Shown here piece by piece: positions 45,816 to 54,890 of a stretch of DNA of 64,000 nucleotides. Below the pieces are notes generated by a model that saw only the letters and a program-made list of their open reading frames with translations, did no database searches and was not told the DNA's origin. The translations under genes and the position numbers were made by a program. The stretch's first letter is position 1. Every line of letters starts with the position of its first letter. Location: contig NZ_NPMN01000021.1 of the NCBI RefSeq assembly GCF_002266425.1, positions 18,271 through 82,270 on the forward strand. Direction: 5' to 3'. This stretch comes from Tissierella sp. P1. Lineage in GTDB: Bacteria > Bacillota > Clostridia > Tissierellales > Tissierellaceae.

Positions 45816-46639
45816 CCTATAGAAAGGAAAAGTTAATAATAACTATAGCACTAACAGGAAATGTTCCAACTAAAGAAATGAATCCATATACGCCTATAAC
45901 TGTAGATGAGATAGTGGAAGATATTATTAAATGCAGACAAGCGGGAGCATCTGTAGCTCATATTCATGTAAGAGATGAAAAAGGAGAACCTACTTGTGAT
46001 AAAAATTTATATAATGAAGTATTAAATAAATTGAAGGAAAGAGATTGTAATATTATAACTCAATTATCTACTGGTGCAAGGGGTGGAGGCAATACTGCTG
46101 AGTGGCGTGGGCAAATGTTGGATCTAAATGCTGAAATGGCAAGCTTATCTACTGGATCATCTAATTTTGCTTCACAAGTAAATGCTAATTCCTTTGAGCT
46201 AATAAAAGAATTAGCGGCTAAAATGTATGCTAATAATATAAAGCCAGAGATAGAAGCTTTTGATTTAGGTATGATCGATAATGCAGCATTGTTATTAAAG
46301 GAAGGAGTACTTAAGGAACCATTGCAATTTAACCTAGTAATGAATGTAAGAGGATCAGTAAAGGGCACCCCTAGGAATCTTTTGCATATGATTGAGTCTC
46401 TACCAGAAGGCTCCACATTTACAGTATCAGGAATTGGATATAGTCAAATACCTATGCTGACTATGTCCATATTGTTAGGAGGACATACACGAACAGGACT
46501 TGAAGATACAATATTATATGATAGAGGATTATTAGCAACTAATCAAATGCTAGTAGAGAGGGTAGTACGAATAGCAAAGGAACTAGGGAGAGAAATTGCA
46601 ACTCCAGATGAAGCAAGGAAAACATTGGGTATACAATAA
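45812..46639 (+). CDS. beta-keto acid cleavage enzyme (BKACE/Kce family)
   Basis: This 275-residue zinc enzyme condenses a beta-keto acid with acetyl-CoA and splits it to acetoacetate and a new acyl-CoA. The known family sites are visible: HIHVRDEKG (zinc histidines, about 50-58), QLSTGARGGGN, PEIEAFDLGMID (about 146-157) and GGHTRTGLEDTILYDRG (about 225-241, arginine, glutamate and aspartate). The best known member acts on 3-keto-5-aminohexanoate in lysine fermentation, but the other lysine genes are absent here. The substrate-side residues cannot be assigned by eye. It is co-translated with the aminotransferase. Confidence 0.88.
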   Translation: MTYRKEKLIITIALTGNVPTKEMNPYTPITVDEIVEDIIKCRQAGASVAHIHVRDEKGEPTCDKNLYNEVLNKLKERDCNIITQLSTGARGGGNTAEWRGQMLDLNAEMASLSTGSSNFASQVNANSFELIKELAAKMYANNIKPEIEAFDLGMIDNAALLLKEGVLKEPLQFNLVMNVRGSVKGTPRNLLHMIESLPEGSTFTVSGIGYSQIPMLTMSILLGGHTRTGLEDTILYDRGLLATNQMLVERVVRIAKELGREIATPDEARKTLGIQ

Positions 46640-46644
46640 TGAAG

Positions 46645-46674
46645 AGAAGGCTGCGCATTTTAGTGCAGCCTTCT
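46645..46674 (+). promoter_or_regulatory. hairpin between cleavage-enzyme and DUF3870-like genes
   Basis: AGAAGGCTGC (46645-46654) pairs perfectly with GCAGCCTTCT (46665-46674). No T-run follows, so it may be a partial terminator or a stability element within the operon. Confidence 0.6.
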
Positions 46675-46702
46675 AAATAAATATATAGAAAGGATGTATC
46701 TA

Positions 46703-47056
46703 ATGAGAGAAGTAAAAGATTTTGGTCAAGAAACTGTATATTTTGTTCATTATTCTAAACTTCCAGATGATATTTCTGCCACCTATGTACATAAAGTAGT
46801 AGGGGTTGGGTTTTTAATTAACACAGAAACAGGAATTATAGAAGATATCATGGTAACATTAATTTCTGACTTGTGTAAGGAATTTTTAGCATATTTAATA
46901 GTTGGACATAATATTGATAAAGATGGTGTAGATGAAATTGTTGACAAGATTGATAAACGTTTTTTTGGATATTCTCAAAAAGCAATTATGGTATGTGTTA
47001 AAGGAGTACATGCTAGATATTTACAATGGAAGCAAACAAATAAAAAAGTTTATTAA
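46703..47056 (+). CDS. DUF3870-like conserved protein
   Basis: This 117-residue soluble protein has the pattern I associate with DUF3870: VYFVHYSKLPDDISATYVHKVVGVGFLINTETG-like opening, an F-rich middle, and a GYSQKAIMVCVKGVHARYLQW end. No catalytic motif or membrane helix is visible. ATG 46703 is preferred, nine bases after AAAGG. It is the last gene of the symporter-aminotransferase-cleavage unit and may assist or regulate it; its function is unknown. Confidence 0.6.
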   Translation: MREVKDFGQETVYFVHYSKLPDDISATYVHKVVGVGFLINTETGIIEDIMVTLISDLCKEFLAYLIVGHNIDKDGVDEIVDKIDKRFFGYSQKAIMVCVKGVHARYLQWKQTNKKVY

Positions 47057-47088
47057 ATAAAAAATATTTTGCTAACGATTTGAAGTTT

Positions 47089-47126
47089 AATACTAATGAA
47101 AGATAAATATCATTAGTATTATTTTC
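47089..47126 (+). terminator. terminator of the symporter operon
   Basis: AATACTAATGA (47089-47099) pairs with TCATTAGTATT (47110-47120), followed by ATTTTC. Confidence 0.75.
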
Positions 47127-47222
47127 TATGCATTTCTTTTATGCATTTCTGAAGGAATCTATACATACTCATATATAAAAATGCAATATTCCATTCATTT
47201 TTAAAATATATTGAAATATATG

Positions 47223-47252
47223 TTGCAAAATTCTACTACTTATTACTATAAT
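47223..47252 (+). promoter_or_regulatory. sigma-A promoter of the methylmalonyl-CoA operon
   Basis: TTGCAA (47223-47228), 18 bases, TATAAT (47247-47252). Confidence 0.7.
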
Positions 47253-47313
47253 AGACTATGAAGATAACTTTTGAGGAAATTTACAAAATCACCATAATAA
47301 GGAGGTAAATGAG

Positions 47314-48993
47314 TTGTTTGATGATAATAAGATTGAAGAAGTTAAAGCATCAGTTGAGCAATGGGATAAAGAGGTAGTTCAGAAGTCTTTATCAAGATTT
47401 CCTGAAAGGAAACAGAAGTTTACTACAGGTTCCAATATTGAAGTAGATAGACTATATACTCCTATAGACATAGAAGATATGGATTATAATGAGGATCTAG
47501 GACTTCCGGGAGAATACCCATTTACAAGAGGCGTTCAATCTACGATGTATAGAGGTAGACTTTGGACTATGAGACAATATGCAGGGTTTGCATCTGCTGA
47601 AGAATCAAATCAGAGATATAAATATTTGCTAGAACAAGGCCAAACTGGATTAAGTGTTGCTTTCGATTTGCCTACACAAATAGGATATGATTCAGATGAT
47701 GGATTATCTGAAGGTGAAGTTGGTAAAGTTGGGGTAGCTATAGATTCATTAAAGGATATGGAGGTATTGTTTGATGGCATACCTTTAGACAAAGTCAGTA
47801 CTTCTATGACTATAAATGCACCAGCATCTGTTTTGTTAGCAATGTATATTGCTGTTGCAGAAAAGCAAGGTGTTTCAAAGGAGAAATTAAGAGGAACAAT
47901 ACAAAATGATATTTTGAAAGAATACATAGCAAGAGGAACTTATATATTCCCACCAGAACCATCTATGAGATTAATTACTAATATTTTTGAATATTGTTCA
48001 AAGGAAGTTCCAGCTTGGAACACAATAAGTATTAGTGGATATCATATAAGAGAAGCAGGTTCTACTGCATCACAAGAAGTTGCATTTACATTAGCAGATG
48101 GTATAGCATATGTTGAAGCAGCTATTGATGCTGGGCTTGACGTAGATGATTTTGCACCAAGATTATCCTTCTTCTTTAATGCTCACAATGATTTACTAGA
48201 GGAAGTAGCTAAATATAGGGCAGCTAGAAGACTTTGGGCGAAAATAATGAAGGAAAGATTTAACGCAAAAAATCCAAAATCAATGCAACTTAAATTCCAT
48301 ACTCAAACAGCAGGATCTACACTAACGGCTCAACAACCTGATAATAACATAATAAGAGTTACTATTCAAACATTAGCGGCAGTTCTTGGTGGAACTCAAT
48401 CACTTCATACAAATTCAAGGGATGAGGCTTTGGCACTACCTACGGAGGACTCCGTTAGAATAGCACTTAGAACTCAGCAAATTGTAGCTCATGAATCTGG
48501 AGTAACTGAGACAATAGATCCATTAGCCGGCTCCTACTATATAGAGAATTTAACTAATAAGATTGAAGAAGAAGCAACTAAATATATAGAAACAATAGAT
48601 GAATTAGGTGGAGCACCTAAGGCTATAGAAAAAGGATATATTCAAAAAGAGATTCAAAATGCGGCGTATAGATATCAAATGGAAGTAGAATCTCTTGATA
48701 GAATAGTTGTAGGAGTAAACAAATTCCAAATTGAAGAAACGGACAAGAAGGAATTGTTAAAAGTAGATAGGACGGTTGAAATAAATCAAAGAGAGAAACT
48801 AAAAACTTTAAGATCAGAAAGAAATAATGAAGAAGTAGAAAGAGCATTAAGTACACTAAAGGAAAAGGCTAATACGGAAGAAAACTTAATGCCATTTATA
48901 TTGAATGCTGTAAAAGCATACGCAACCCTTGGAGAAATTTGTAATGTTTTACGCCAAGTATTCGGTGAATATCAGCAATCAGTAATATTATAA
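47314..48993 (+). CDS. methylmalonyl-CoA mutase, large (catalytic) subunit
   Basis: This 559-residue catalytic barrel isomerises succinyl-CoA and methylmalonyl-CoA with adenosylcobalamin. [20 protein letters not shown] (about 68-87) contains the TMY tyrosine typical of methylmalonyl-CoA rather than isobutyryl-CoA mutases, and SGYHIREAG (about 243) holds the key histidine. The C-terminal B12 domain is missing because it is encoded separately at 49115. TTG 47314 follows AAGGAGG. It begins the operon with the B12 subunit, MeaB, epimerase and decarboxylase. Confidence 0.93.
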   Translation: MFDDNKIEEVKASVEQWDKEVVQKSLSRFPERKQKFTTGSNIEVDRLYTPIDIEDMDYNEDLGLPGEYPFTRGVQSTMYRGRLWTMRQYAGFASAEESNQRYKYLLEQGQTGLSVAFDLPTQIGYDSDDGLSEGEVGKVGVAIDSLKDMEVLFDGIPLDKVSTSMTINAPASVLLAMYIAVAEKQGVSKEKLRGTIQNDILKEYIARGTYIFPPEPSMRLITNIFEYCSKEVPAWNTISISGYHIREAGSTASQEVAFTLADGIAYVEAAIDAGLDVDDFAPRLSFFFNAHNDLLEEVAKYRAARRLWAKIMKERFNAKNPKSMQLKFHTQTAGSTLTAQQPDNNIIRVTIQTLAAVLGGTQSLHTNSRDEALALPTEDSVRIALRTQQIVAHESGVTETIDPLAGSYYIENLTNKIEEEATKYIETIDELGGAPKAIEKGYIQKEIQNAAYRYQMEVESLDRIVVGVNKFQIEETDKKELLKVDRTVEINQREKLKTLRSERNNEEVERALSTLKEKANTEENLMPFILNAVKAYATLGEICNVLRQVFGEYQQSVIL

Positions 48994-49005
48994 TAATGAG
49001 TAATG

Positions 49006-49084
49006 CACAATTCACAATTAAAACAACGACCACAGGCTGCTGAGAAGGGACCTACAGCTAGACCCACAACAATTGTGAATTGTG
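49006..49084 (+). repeat. 79-base element with 14-base perfect terminal inverted repeats
   Basis: CACAATTCACAATT (49006-49019) and AATTGTGAATTGTG (49071-49084) are exact inverses around a GC-richer core (ACAGGCTGCTGAGAAGG). It lies between the two mutase subunit genes and looks like a miniature mobile element or a strong RNA hairpin. Confidence 0.7.
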
Positions 49085-49114
49085 AACTGAATAAATCGGG
49101 AGGTATATAAAAAT

Positions 49115-49513
49115 ATGGATAGACCAATCAGAGTTTTAGTAGCTAAGCCTGGACTTGATGGACATGATAGAGGTGCAAAGGTAATTGCAAGATCATTAAG
49201 AGATGCAGGTATGGAAGTTATATACACAGGGCTAAGACAGACACCTGAACAAATAGTAGCTGCTGCTGTTCAAGAGGATGTTGATGTAGTAGCTATGAGT
49301 ATATTGTCAGGAGCTCATAATCACTTATTTCCAAAGGTAGTTAATTTATTAAGAGAAGAGGGAGTAGATGATATGCTTGTAATTGGAGGAGGAGTTATCC
49401 CAGAAGATGATATTCCTTATCTAATAGAATCAGGTATAGAGGCTATTTTTACTCCAGGTACACCAACAAAGGATGTAATAGAGTTTATTACAAATAACCT
49501 TAAAAGAAAATAG
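49115..49513 (+). CDS. methylmalonyl-CoA mutase, cobalamin-binding subunit
   Basis: This 132-residue Rossmann-like B12 domain has the base-off/His-on motif [13 protein letters not shown] (about 11-23) with the cobalt-binding histidine, [11 protein letters not shown] and GGGVIPEDD. It completes the mutase encoded upstream, a split arrangement known from Clostridia and Archaea. GGGAGG lies upstream of the ATG. It is 121 bases after the catalytic subunit gene, the gap being filled by the inverted-repeat element. Confidence 0.93.
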   Translation: MDRPIRVLVAKPGLDGHDRGAKVIARSLRDAGMEVIYTGLRQTPEQIVAAAVQEDVDVVAMSILSGAHNHLFPKVVNLLREEGVDDMLVIGGGVIPEDDIPYLIESGIEAIFTPGTPTKDVIEFITNNLKRK

Positions 49514-49525
49514 GTGGTGTCTTAT

Positions 49526-50460
49526 TTGAATATAAGCGAACGTTTATTACAAGGTAGTAAGAGAGCATGTGGAAGACTTATTACTATGTTGGAAAACAAT
49601 GAAAAGGAAGCAATAGATATATTAAAGAAACTATATAAGGAATCAGGTAAGGCCTATGTGATCGGAATAACAGGACCTCCTGGAGCTGGTAAATCTACTT
49701 TAACTGATAAGTTGACTAAGGAACTTAGAAAACAAGGTAAAAAGGTAGGTATAATAGCTGTGGACCCTACCAGTCCCTTTAGCGGCGGGGCTATATTAGG
49801 GGATAGAATTAGAATGAGTGATCTTGCCCTAGATAAAGATGTATTTATAAGAAGCATGGGTACCGTGGTTCTTTAGGAGGTATGTCAAAAGCTACTTGGG
49901 GTGCTATAAAGGTACTAGATATTTTTGGTTGTGATTACATTTTCATAGAAACAGTGGGAGTTGGACAATCAGAAGTAGATATAGTAAAGACTGCAGATAC
50001 TGTACTTATGGTTATGGTTCCCAATTTAGGTGATGATATTCAAGCTATAAAAGCAGGAATAATGGAGATAGCAGATGTGTTTGCAATTAATAAATCTGAC
50101 TTAGATGGTGCAGATAAAACTAAGGTAGAAATAGAGATGAATTTAGACTTAAATGAATATAGTGATTATAGACCACCAGTGATTAAAGTATCAGCAGGAC
50201 AAAATAAAGATATAGATATTCTTCTAGAAAAGATTTTAGAGCACAGAGAATATCTAGAAAAAAATAATGAGCTAGAAAAGATAAGAATAAGAAATAATAA
50301 ATTAGAAATTTTGAAGATGGTTGAAGAAGATTTAATGAAATTGATATTAGATAAGGCAGTTAAGGAAGATCTAATTGAAAACCTAGCAAGGGAAGTTACT
50401 TTAAGAGAAACAGATCCTTATACTGCCAGAGATGAGATAATAAAATTAATTAACAATTAA
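49526..50460 (+). CDS. meaB: methylmalonyl-CoA mutase-associated GTPase MeaB (apparent frameshift)
   Basis: MeaB is a G3E-type GTPase that protects the mutase and gates cofactor loading. The joined frames give about 311 residues with ITGPPGAGKST (Walker A, about 48), VDPTSPFSGGAILGDRIRM, IETVGVGQSEVDI and NKSD. The frame breaks at the CC of 49863-49864; a third C gives the conserved SMGTRGSLGGMS. TTG 49526 lies eight bases after AGGTGG; upstream GTG codons overlap that site. It starts 12 bases after the B12 subunit gene. Confidence 0.92.
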
Positions 50461-50540
50461 TAAAGAACAATTAACAGTTAATTGACTATTGCTTAAACAT
50501 TGTTAATCGTTAATTATTAATTGATAATTGAAGAAAGGGA
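50455..50540 (+). repeat. degenerate TTAATTG/CAATTAA repeats between meaB and the epimerase gene
   Basis: Alternating forms of ACAATTAAC and GTTAATTG give many overlapping inverted repeats. They are of the same sort as at 14850 and 54697. Confidence 0.5.
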
Positions 50541-50549
50541 GGTAATCAA

Positions 50550-50951
50550 ATGGTTGGTAAGGTTGATCATATAGGTATTGCTGTAAAAAATTTAGATGAA
50601 ACATTAAAATTTTATGAAGATATCCTAGGTATGAAATGTGTAGATAAGGAAGTAGTTGAAGAGCAAAAAGTTAAGGTGGCTTTTTTGCCTATAGGAGATA
50701 CGGAAGTAGAATTACTTGAATCTACTGAAGAAGATGGTCCCATAGCTAAGTTTATCGAGAAAAAGGGTGAAGGAATCCAACATATTGCTTATAGAGTAGA
50801 TGATATTGAAAAGGCTATAGAAGAACTAAAGGAAAAAGGAATTAAGATGATTGATGAGAAACCAAGATATGGTGCTGGCGGTGCAAAAATTGCCTTTTTA
50901 CATCCAAAGTCAACATTTGGAGTGCTTATAGAGCTTTGTCAAAGGGATTAA
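50550..50951 (+). CDS. mce: methylmalonyl-CoA epimerase
   Basis: This 133-residue glyoxalase-fold enzyme interconverts (R)- and (S)-methylmalonyl-Co[26 protein letters not shown] at the start provides the metal histidine; [27 protein letters not shown] and FGVLIELCQ supply the other ligands. GGGAGG precedes the ATG. It links the mutase product to the decarboxylase encoded next. Confidence 0.94.
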   Translation: MVGKVDHIGIAVKNLDETLKFYEDILGMKCVDKEVVEEQKVKVAFLPIGDTEVELLESTEEDGPIAKFIEKKGEGIQHIAYRVDDIEKAIEELKEKGIKMIDEKPRYGAGGAKIAFLHPKSTFGVLIELCQRD

Positions 50952-50978
50952 GTACTTAACAAAAAAAGGAGGGTAAAT

Positions 50979-52523
50979 ATGAAGGAAAAAATTGAAAGGC
51001 TTCTAGAAACTGCTAAGAAAATTGAGCTTGGTGGTGGGGAGCAAAGAATTGAAAAGCATCATAAGTCAGGAAAGCTTACTGCAAGAGAGAGAATTAACCT
51101 TCTATTTGATGAAGGTAGTTTTGTAGAAGTTGACAAGTTTGTAGAACATAGATGTACAAACTTTGATATGGCAAAGGTAGAGGCTCCTGCAGATGGGGTA
51201 GTTACTGGTTATGGTACAGTAGATGGAAGACTTGTATTTACTTATGCCCAAGACTTTACGGTAGTAGGTGGATCTTTAGGTGAGATGCATGCTGCTAAGA
51301 TTTGTAAGGTACAAGATATGGCATTGAAAATGGGAGCACCAATTGTAGGATTTAATGATTCGGGTGGAGCTAGAATCCAAGAGGGGGTAGATGCTTTATC
51401 AGGATATGGAAAGATATTCTATAGAAATACTATTGCATCTGGAGTTATACCTCAAATTTCAGTTATAATGGGGCCTTCAGCAGGTGGTGCAGTTTATTCG
51501 CCAGCTTTAACAGACTTTATATTTATGGTAGATAAGACTAGTATGATGTTTATTACTGGACCTCAAGTAATTAAATCTGTAACAGGTGAAGAGGTTACAC
51601 AGGAAGAACTGGGCGGTGCAAATACTCACAACAAAATATCTGGAGTTGCACATTTTGTGGACAAAACAGAAGCTGAATGTATTGAAAGAATTAAAGAGTT
51701 ATTATCTTTCCTACCTTCAAATAATTTAGAACAAGCACCAATCTATGCTATAGAAGATGAAATAAATAGAGTAGAAGAAAAATTAAATGAAATAGTTCCT
51801 GTTAATCCTAATAAACCCTATGATATGAAAGAAATTATAAAACTTTTAGCTGACAGTGGAGATTTCTTTGAAATTCAGCCATATTATGCACAAAATATAA
51901 TAACTGGATATATTAGATTAAACGGCAAGACCATAGGAGTTATTGCTAATCAACCTAAGATATTAGCTGGATGTTTAGATATCAACGCATCAGATAAGGC
52001 AGGAAGATTTATTAGGACTTGTGATGCTTTTAATATTCCACTACTTAATTTAGTAGATGTTCCAGGATTCTTACCGGGTACTGAGCAAGAATATGGTGGA
52101 ATCATTAGACATGGTGCTAAAATGCTATATGCCTATAGTGAAGCAACTGTACCAAAGGTTACTTTAATAGTTAGAAAAGCTTATGGCGGAGCTTACCTTG
52201 CAATGTGTTCTAAGGATTTAGGAGCAGATCAAGTATTTGCATGGCCAAATGCTGAGATAGCAGTTATGGGACCTGATGGTGCTGCAAATATCATATTTAA
52301 AAAGGATATTGAGAACTCTGATAATCCAATAGAAACTAGACAAGAAAAGATTGCCGAATACAGAGATACTGTAGCTAATCCATATATTGCAGCTCAAAGG
52401 GGATTCGTAGATGATATATTAGTTCCAAGCATTACAAGACCTAGATTAATTTCTGCTTTTGATATGTTAGAGTCTAAGAGAGAAAATAGACCTGCAAAAA
52501 AACATGGCAATATGCCAGTATAA
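50979..52523 (+). CDS. mmdA: methylmalonyl-CoA decarboxylase alpha subunit (carboxyltransferase)
   Basis: This 514-residue carboxyltransferase moves CO2 from methylmalonyl-CoA to biotin. [54 protein letters not shown] and the second-half [23 protein letters not shown] are all present. Alone it could be propionyl-CoA carboxylase beta; the OadG-like, biotin and OadB-like genes downstream identify it as part of the sodium-pumping decarboxylase. AGGAGGG ribosome site. Confidence 0.93.
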   Translation: MKEKIERLLETAKKIELGGGEQRIEKHHKSGKLTARERINLLFDEGSFVEVDKFVEHRCTNFDMAKVEAPADGVVTGYGTVDGRLVFTYAQDFTVVGGSLGEMHAAKICKVQDMALKMGAPIVGFNDSGGARIQEGVDALSGYGKIFYRNTIASGVIPQISVIMGPSAGGAVYSPALTDFIFMVDKTSMMFITGPQVIKSVTGEEVTQEELGGANTHNKISGVAHFVDKTEAECIERIKELLSFLPSNNLEQAPIYAIEDEINRVEEKLNEIVPVNPNKPYDMKEIIKLLADSGDFFEIQPYYAQNIITGYIRLNGKTIGVIANQPKILAGCLDINASDKAGRFIRTCDAFNIPLLNLVDVPGFLPGTEQEYGGIIRHGAKMLYAYSEATVPKVTLIVRKAYGGAYLAMCSKDLGADQVFAWPNAEIAVMGPDGAANIIFKKDIENSDNPIETRQEKIAEYRDTVANPYIAAQRGFVDDILVPSITRPRLISAFDMLESKRENRPAKKHGNMPV

Positions 52524-52536
52524 AGAGGTGAAATAA

Positions 52537-52902
52537 TTGGGTGATATTATTAGTTTTGGAGATAGTTTAATAATCACGGTATTTAGTATGGTAGTAGTGT
52601 TTGTAGGTTTAATAGTACTGGCAATGTTTATATCTGTGCTGAAGAGTATAGGTGGGAAAAATAAAGCTGAAGATACTAAGAAACCAGAAACACCGATTAA
52701 AGCTAAAGAGCCAGTGAAGGAGAAGAGACAAGAAGCTACTACAAATGATGAGGAATTGGTAGCGGTTATTGCTGCGGCTATAGCGGCAAGTTTAGGAGTT
52801 AGTGCACCAGAGGTAAATATAAAAAGTATTAGAAGAATACCTCAAAATTCTCCTGCTTGGGCAACAGCTGGCAGACAAGAACAGATATACGGTAAACTAT
52901 AA
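52537..52902 (+). CDS. mmdD: methylmalonyl-CoA decarboxylase delta subunit (OadG family)
   Basis: This 121-residue protein has one N-terminal membrane helix (about 10-33), a charged lysine- and glutamate-rich linker, and the C-terminal segment SPAWATAGRQEQIYGKL typical of the subunits that hold the complex together. TTG 52537 is the start after GAGGTG. It is followed by an inverted dispersed repeat rather than directly by the biotin gene. Confidence 0.85.
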   Translation: MGDIISFGDSLIITVFSMVVVFVGLIVLAMFISVLKSIGGKNKAEDTKKPETPIKAKEPVKEKRQEATTNDEELVAVIAAAIAASLGVSAPEVNIKSIRRIPQNSPAWATAGRQEQIYGKL

Positions 52903-53058
52903 TAGAAGCTTCATTGGAAGTATAACTAAGGAAGCTTTTATTGGCTATTGCATAAGCGACTTGCACAAAATCAAAGATTTGGGTAATCTGCTTAAAACTC
53001 ATTGACGGAAAATTCCTAGATATAAATAAAAAAGTAGAATTTTCCTATTCGTTATAAT
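52903..53058 (-). repeat. dispersed hairpin-ended repeat, copy 5 (inverted, full-length form)
   Basis: Its reverse complement aligns along its full length with copy 2 at 21869-22027; shared blocks include ATAACGAATAGGAAA, TTTTAAGCAGATT and AAGTCGCTTATGCA. It is inserted inside the decarboxylase operon, between the delta and biotin subunit genes. Its hairpin end is diverged but can still fold as GAAGCTTC...GAAGCTTTT. Confidence 0.75.
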
Positions 53059-53082
53059 AAAAATTTCTAAGGAGGCATAGCA

Positions 53083-53481
53083 ATGAGAAAGTTTATAATA
53101 AGTGTTAACGGTAATTCTTATGAAGTAGAAGTTGAAGAGATAGCAGGGGGAGAGTCAAAAAGACCAGCAGCTCCAGTGGCGCCAGCACCAGTAGCGGCAC
53201 CAGCACCAAAAGCTACGCCAGCACCAGCTCCGAAGGAAGAGAAAAAGGAAGTAGTAGTATCAGATGGACAAGAAGTAGTAGAAGCTCCGATGCCAGGTAA
53301 TATTTGGAAGATAGAAGTAAAAGAAGGAGATAAGGTTAAGGCTGGAGATATTTTATTAATCCTAGAAGCTATGAAGATGGAAAATGAAATACTAGCTCCT
53401 AGAGATGGGGTTGTTGCTAGTATCAATACTACACAAGGGGCTACTGTTAACACAGGTGATAGATTAGTAGTATTAGACTAA
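53083..53481 (+). CDS. mmdC: methylmalonyl-CoA decarboxylase biotin carrier subunit
   Basis: The 132-residue protein has an N-terminal segment ([17 protein letters not shown]), a long flexible alanine-proline linker (about 28-52), and a biotinyl domain whose EAMKMENEI contains the lysine that carries biotin (about 101). It shuttles CO2 between the alpha and beta subunits. AAGGAGG precedes the ATG. Confidence 0.94.
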   Translation: MRKFIISVNGNSYEVEVEEIAGGESKRPAAPVAPAPVAAPAPKATPAPAPKEEKKEVVVSDGQEVVEAPMPGNIWKIEVKEGDKVKAGDILLILEAMKMENEILAPRDGVVASINTTQGATVNTGDRLVVLD

Positions 53482-53508
53482 TTCCACTAAGAAAGGAAGG
53501 TAAATTTC

Positions 53509-54693
53509 ATGAACTTAGGAGATATATTGCTGGATTTTTTCCAGAGCACAGGAATTGCTGCCTTAACTTGGGGACAGGCTTTAATGATCTTGGTATCCTG
53601 TGTATTGCTATATTTAGCAATCGCTAAAGGATTTGAACCACTGTTACTTATTCCAATTGCATTTGGTATGCTGTTAGCTAACCTACCTGAAGCAGGTCTA
53701 ATGGCACCGCCAGTTGTACAAATAGTTCCAGACCCAGTAACTGGAGAGTTAGTCTCCAAAACTGTGGAAAATGGAGGACTTTTATATTACTTATACCAAG
53801 GTGTTAAACTAGGTATATATCCACCGCTTATATTCTTAGGTGTAGGAGCTATGACAGATTTTGGACCACTTATTGCAAACCCAAAAAGTATATTACTTGG
53901 AGCAGCAGCGCAATTTGGTATTTTTGTTACTTTCGTAGGTGCAATTTTATTAGGGTTTACAGGCCCAGAAGCAGCTAGTATTGGTATCATTGGTGGTGCA
54001 GATGGACCAACAGCATTATATTTAACATCTAAGCTAGCACCACATTTATTAGGGCCAATAGCAGTTGCGGCTTATTCATATATGGCTTTAGTTCCTATTA
54101 TTCAGCCACCAATTATGAAGGCTTTGACTACTAAAGCTGAAAGAGAAGTAGTAATGGATCAGCTAAGACCAGTATCAAAAAAGGAGAAGGTAATTTTTCC
54201 TATTATGGTTACAATAATAGTTTCTTTACTATTGCCATCAGCAGCATCTTTAGTAGGTATGCTAATGTTGGGTAATTTATTTAGAGAATCTTTACTAACT
54301 GATAGATTGTCAAAAACAGCACAAAATGAATTGATAAACATAGTTACAATATTTTTAGGAACAACAGTAGGAGCTACAGCTAATGCTGAGACATTCTTAA
54401 AATTGGAGACTTTAAAAATAATAGGGTTAGGACTTATAGCGTTTTGTATAGGTACAGCAGCAGGAGTATTATTTGGTAAAATTATGTATAAGGTTTCAGG
54501 TGGTAAGGTTAATCCACTTATAGGATCTGCTGGAGTATCAGCGGTGCCAATGGCAGCTAGAGTATCTCAAAAAGTTGGGCAGGAAGCTAATCCAAGAAAC
54601 TTCTTGTTGATGCATGCTATGGGACCAAACGTAGCAGGAGTAATAGGTTCAGCTATAGCGGCAGGTCTGCTATTGAATTTCTTCGGAGGCTAA
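53509..54693 (+). CDS. mmdB: methylmalonyl-CoA decarboxylase beta subunit, sodium-ion pump
   Basis: This 394-residue membrane protein (OadB/MmdB family) decarboxylates carboxybiotin and exports sodium. Conserved segments include [37 protein letters not shown] (about 160-180), which contains the essential Asp of family members, and [18 protein letters not shown] near the end. About nine helices are visible. AAAGGAAGG precedes the ATG. It ends the operon. Confidence 0.94.
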   Translation: MNLGDILLDFFQSTGIAALTWGQALMILVSCVLLYLAIAKGFEPLLLIPIAFGMLLANLPEAGLMAPPVVQIVPDPVTGELVSKTVENGGLLYYLYQGVKLGIYPPLIFLGVGAMTDFGPLIANPKSILLGAAAQFGIFVTFVGAILLGFTGPEAASIGIIGGADGPTALYLTSKLAPHLLGPIAVAAYSYMALVPIIQPPIMKALTTKAEREVVMDQLRPVSKKEKVIFPIMVTIIVSLLLPSAASLVGMLMLGNLFRESLLTDRLSKTAQNELINIVTIFLGTTVGATANAETFLKLETLKIIGLGLIAFCIGTAAGVLFGKIMYKVSGGKVNPLIGSAGVSAVPMAARVSQKVGQEANPRNFLLMHAMGPNVAGVIGSAIAAGLLLNFFGG

Positions 54694-54696
54694 AGA

Positions 54697-54876
54697 CAAT
54701 TCACAATGCACAATGCATAGTGCACAATTATTAAAAGATGATAAATTATGGATTACAATAGAAAAAACATCTATTGTAATCCTATTTATTATTTGTTATC
54801 AATATTTTGTATATGTGTATTATTTAAGGTTTTATCTTTTAATTGTGAATTGTGAACTGTGAATTGTTAATTGAAT
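54697..54876 (+). repeat. ATTGTGAATTG-flanked element after the decarboxylase operon
   Basis: CAATTCACAATGCACAAT on the left and AATTGTGAATTGTGAACTG on the right are roughly inverted. They enclose a perfect 13-base hairpin, GGATTACAATAGA (54750-54762) with TCTATTGTAATCC (54770-54782), that probably ends the operon. It is related to the element at 49006-49084. Confidence 0.6.
54750..54792 (+). terminator. probable terminator of the methylmalonyl-CoA operon
   Basis: The 13-base perfect stem at 54750-54762 and 54770-54782 has a 7-base loop and a T-rich but interrupted tail (TATTTATTATTTG). Confidence 0.6.
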
Positions 54877-54890
54877 AAAGGGGTGAAATT

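Noticed and set aside
45812..46639. Lysine-fermentation kce operon
   Set aside because: The aminomutase and diaminohexanoate dehydrogenase genes are absent, and an aminotransferase and symporter take their place.
47610..47927. Minus-strand open frame within the mutase gene
   Set aside because: Antisense shadow of a highly conserved coding sequence; no ribosome site or recognisable protein.
53118..53453. Minus-strand open frame of 111 codons over the biotin carrier gene
   Set aside because: It mirrors the alanine-proline-rich linker of the real gene, has no ribosome site and no family resemblance.
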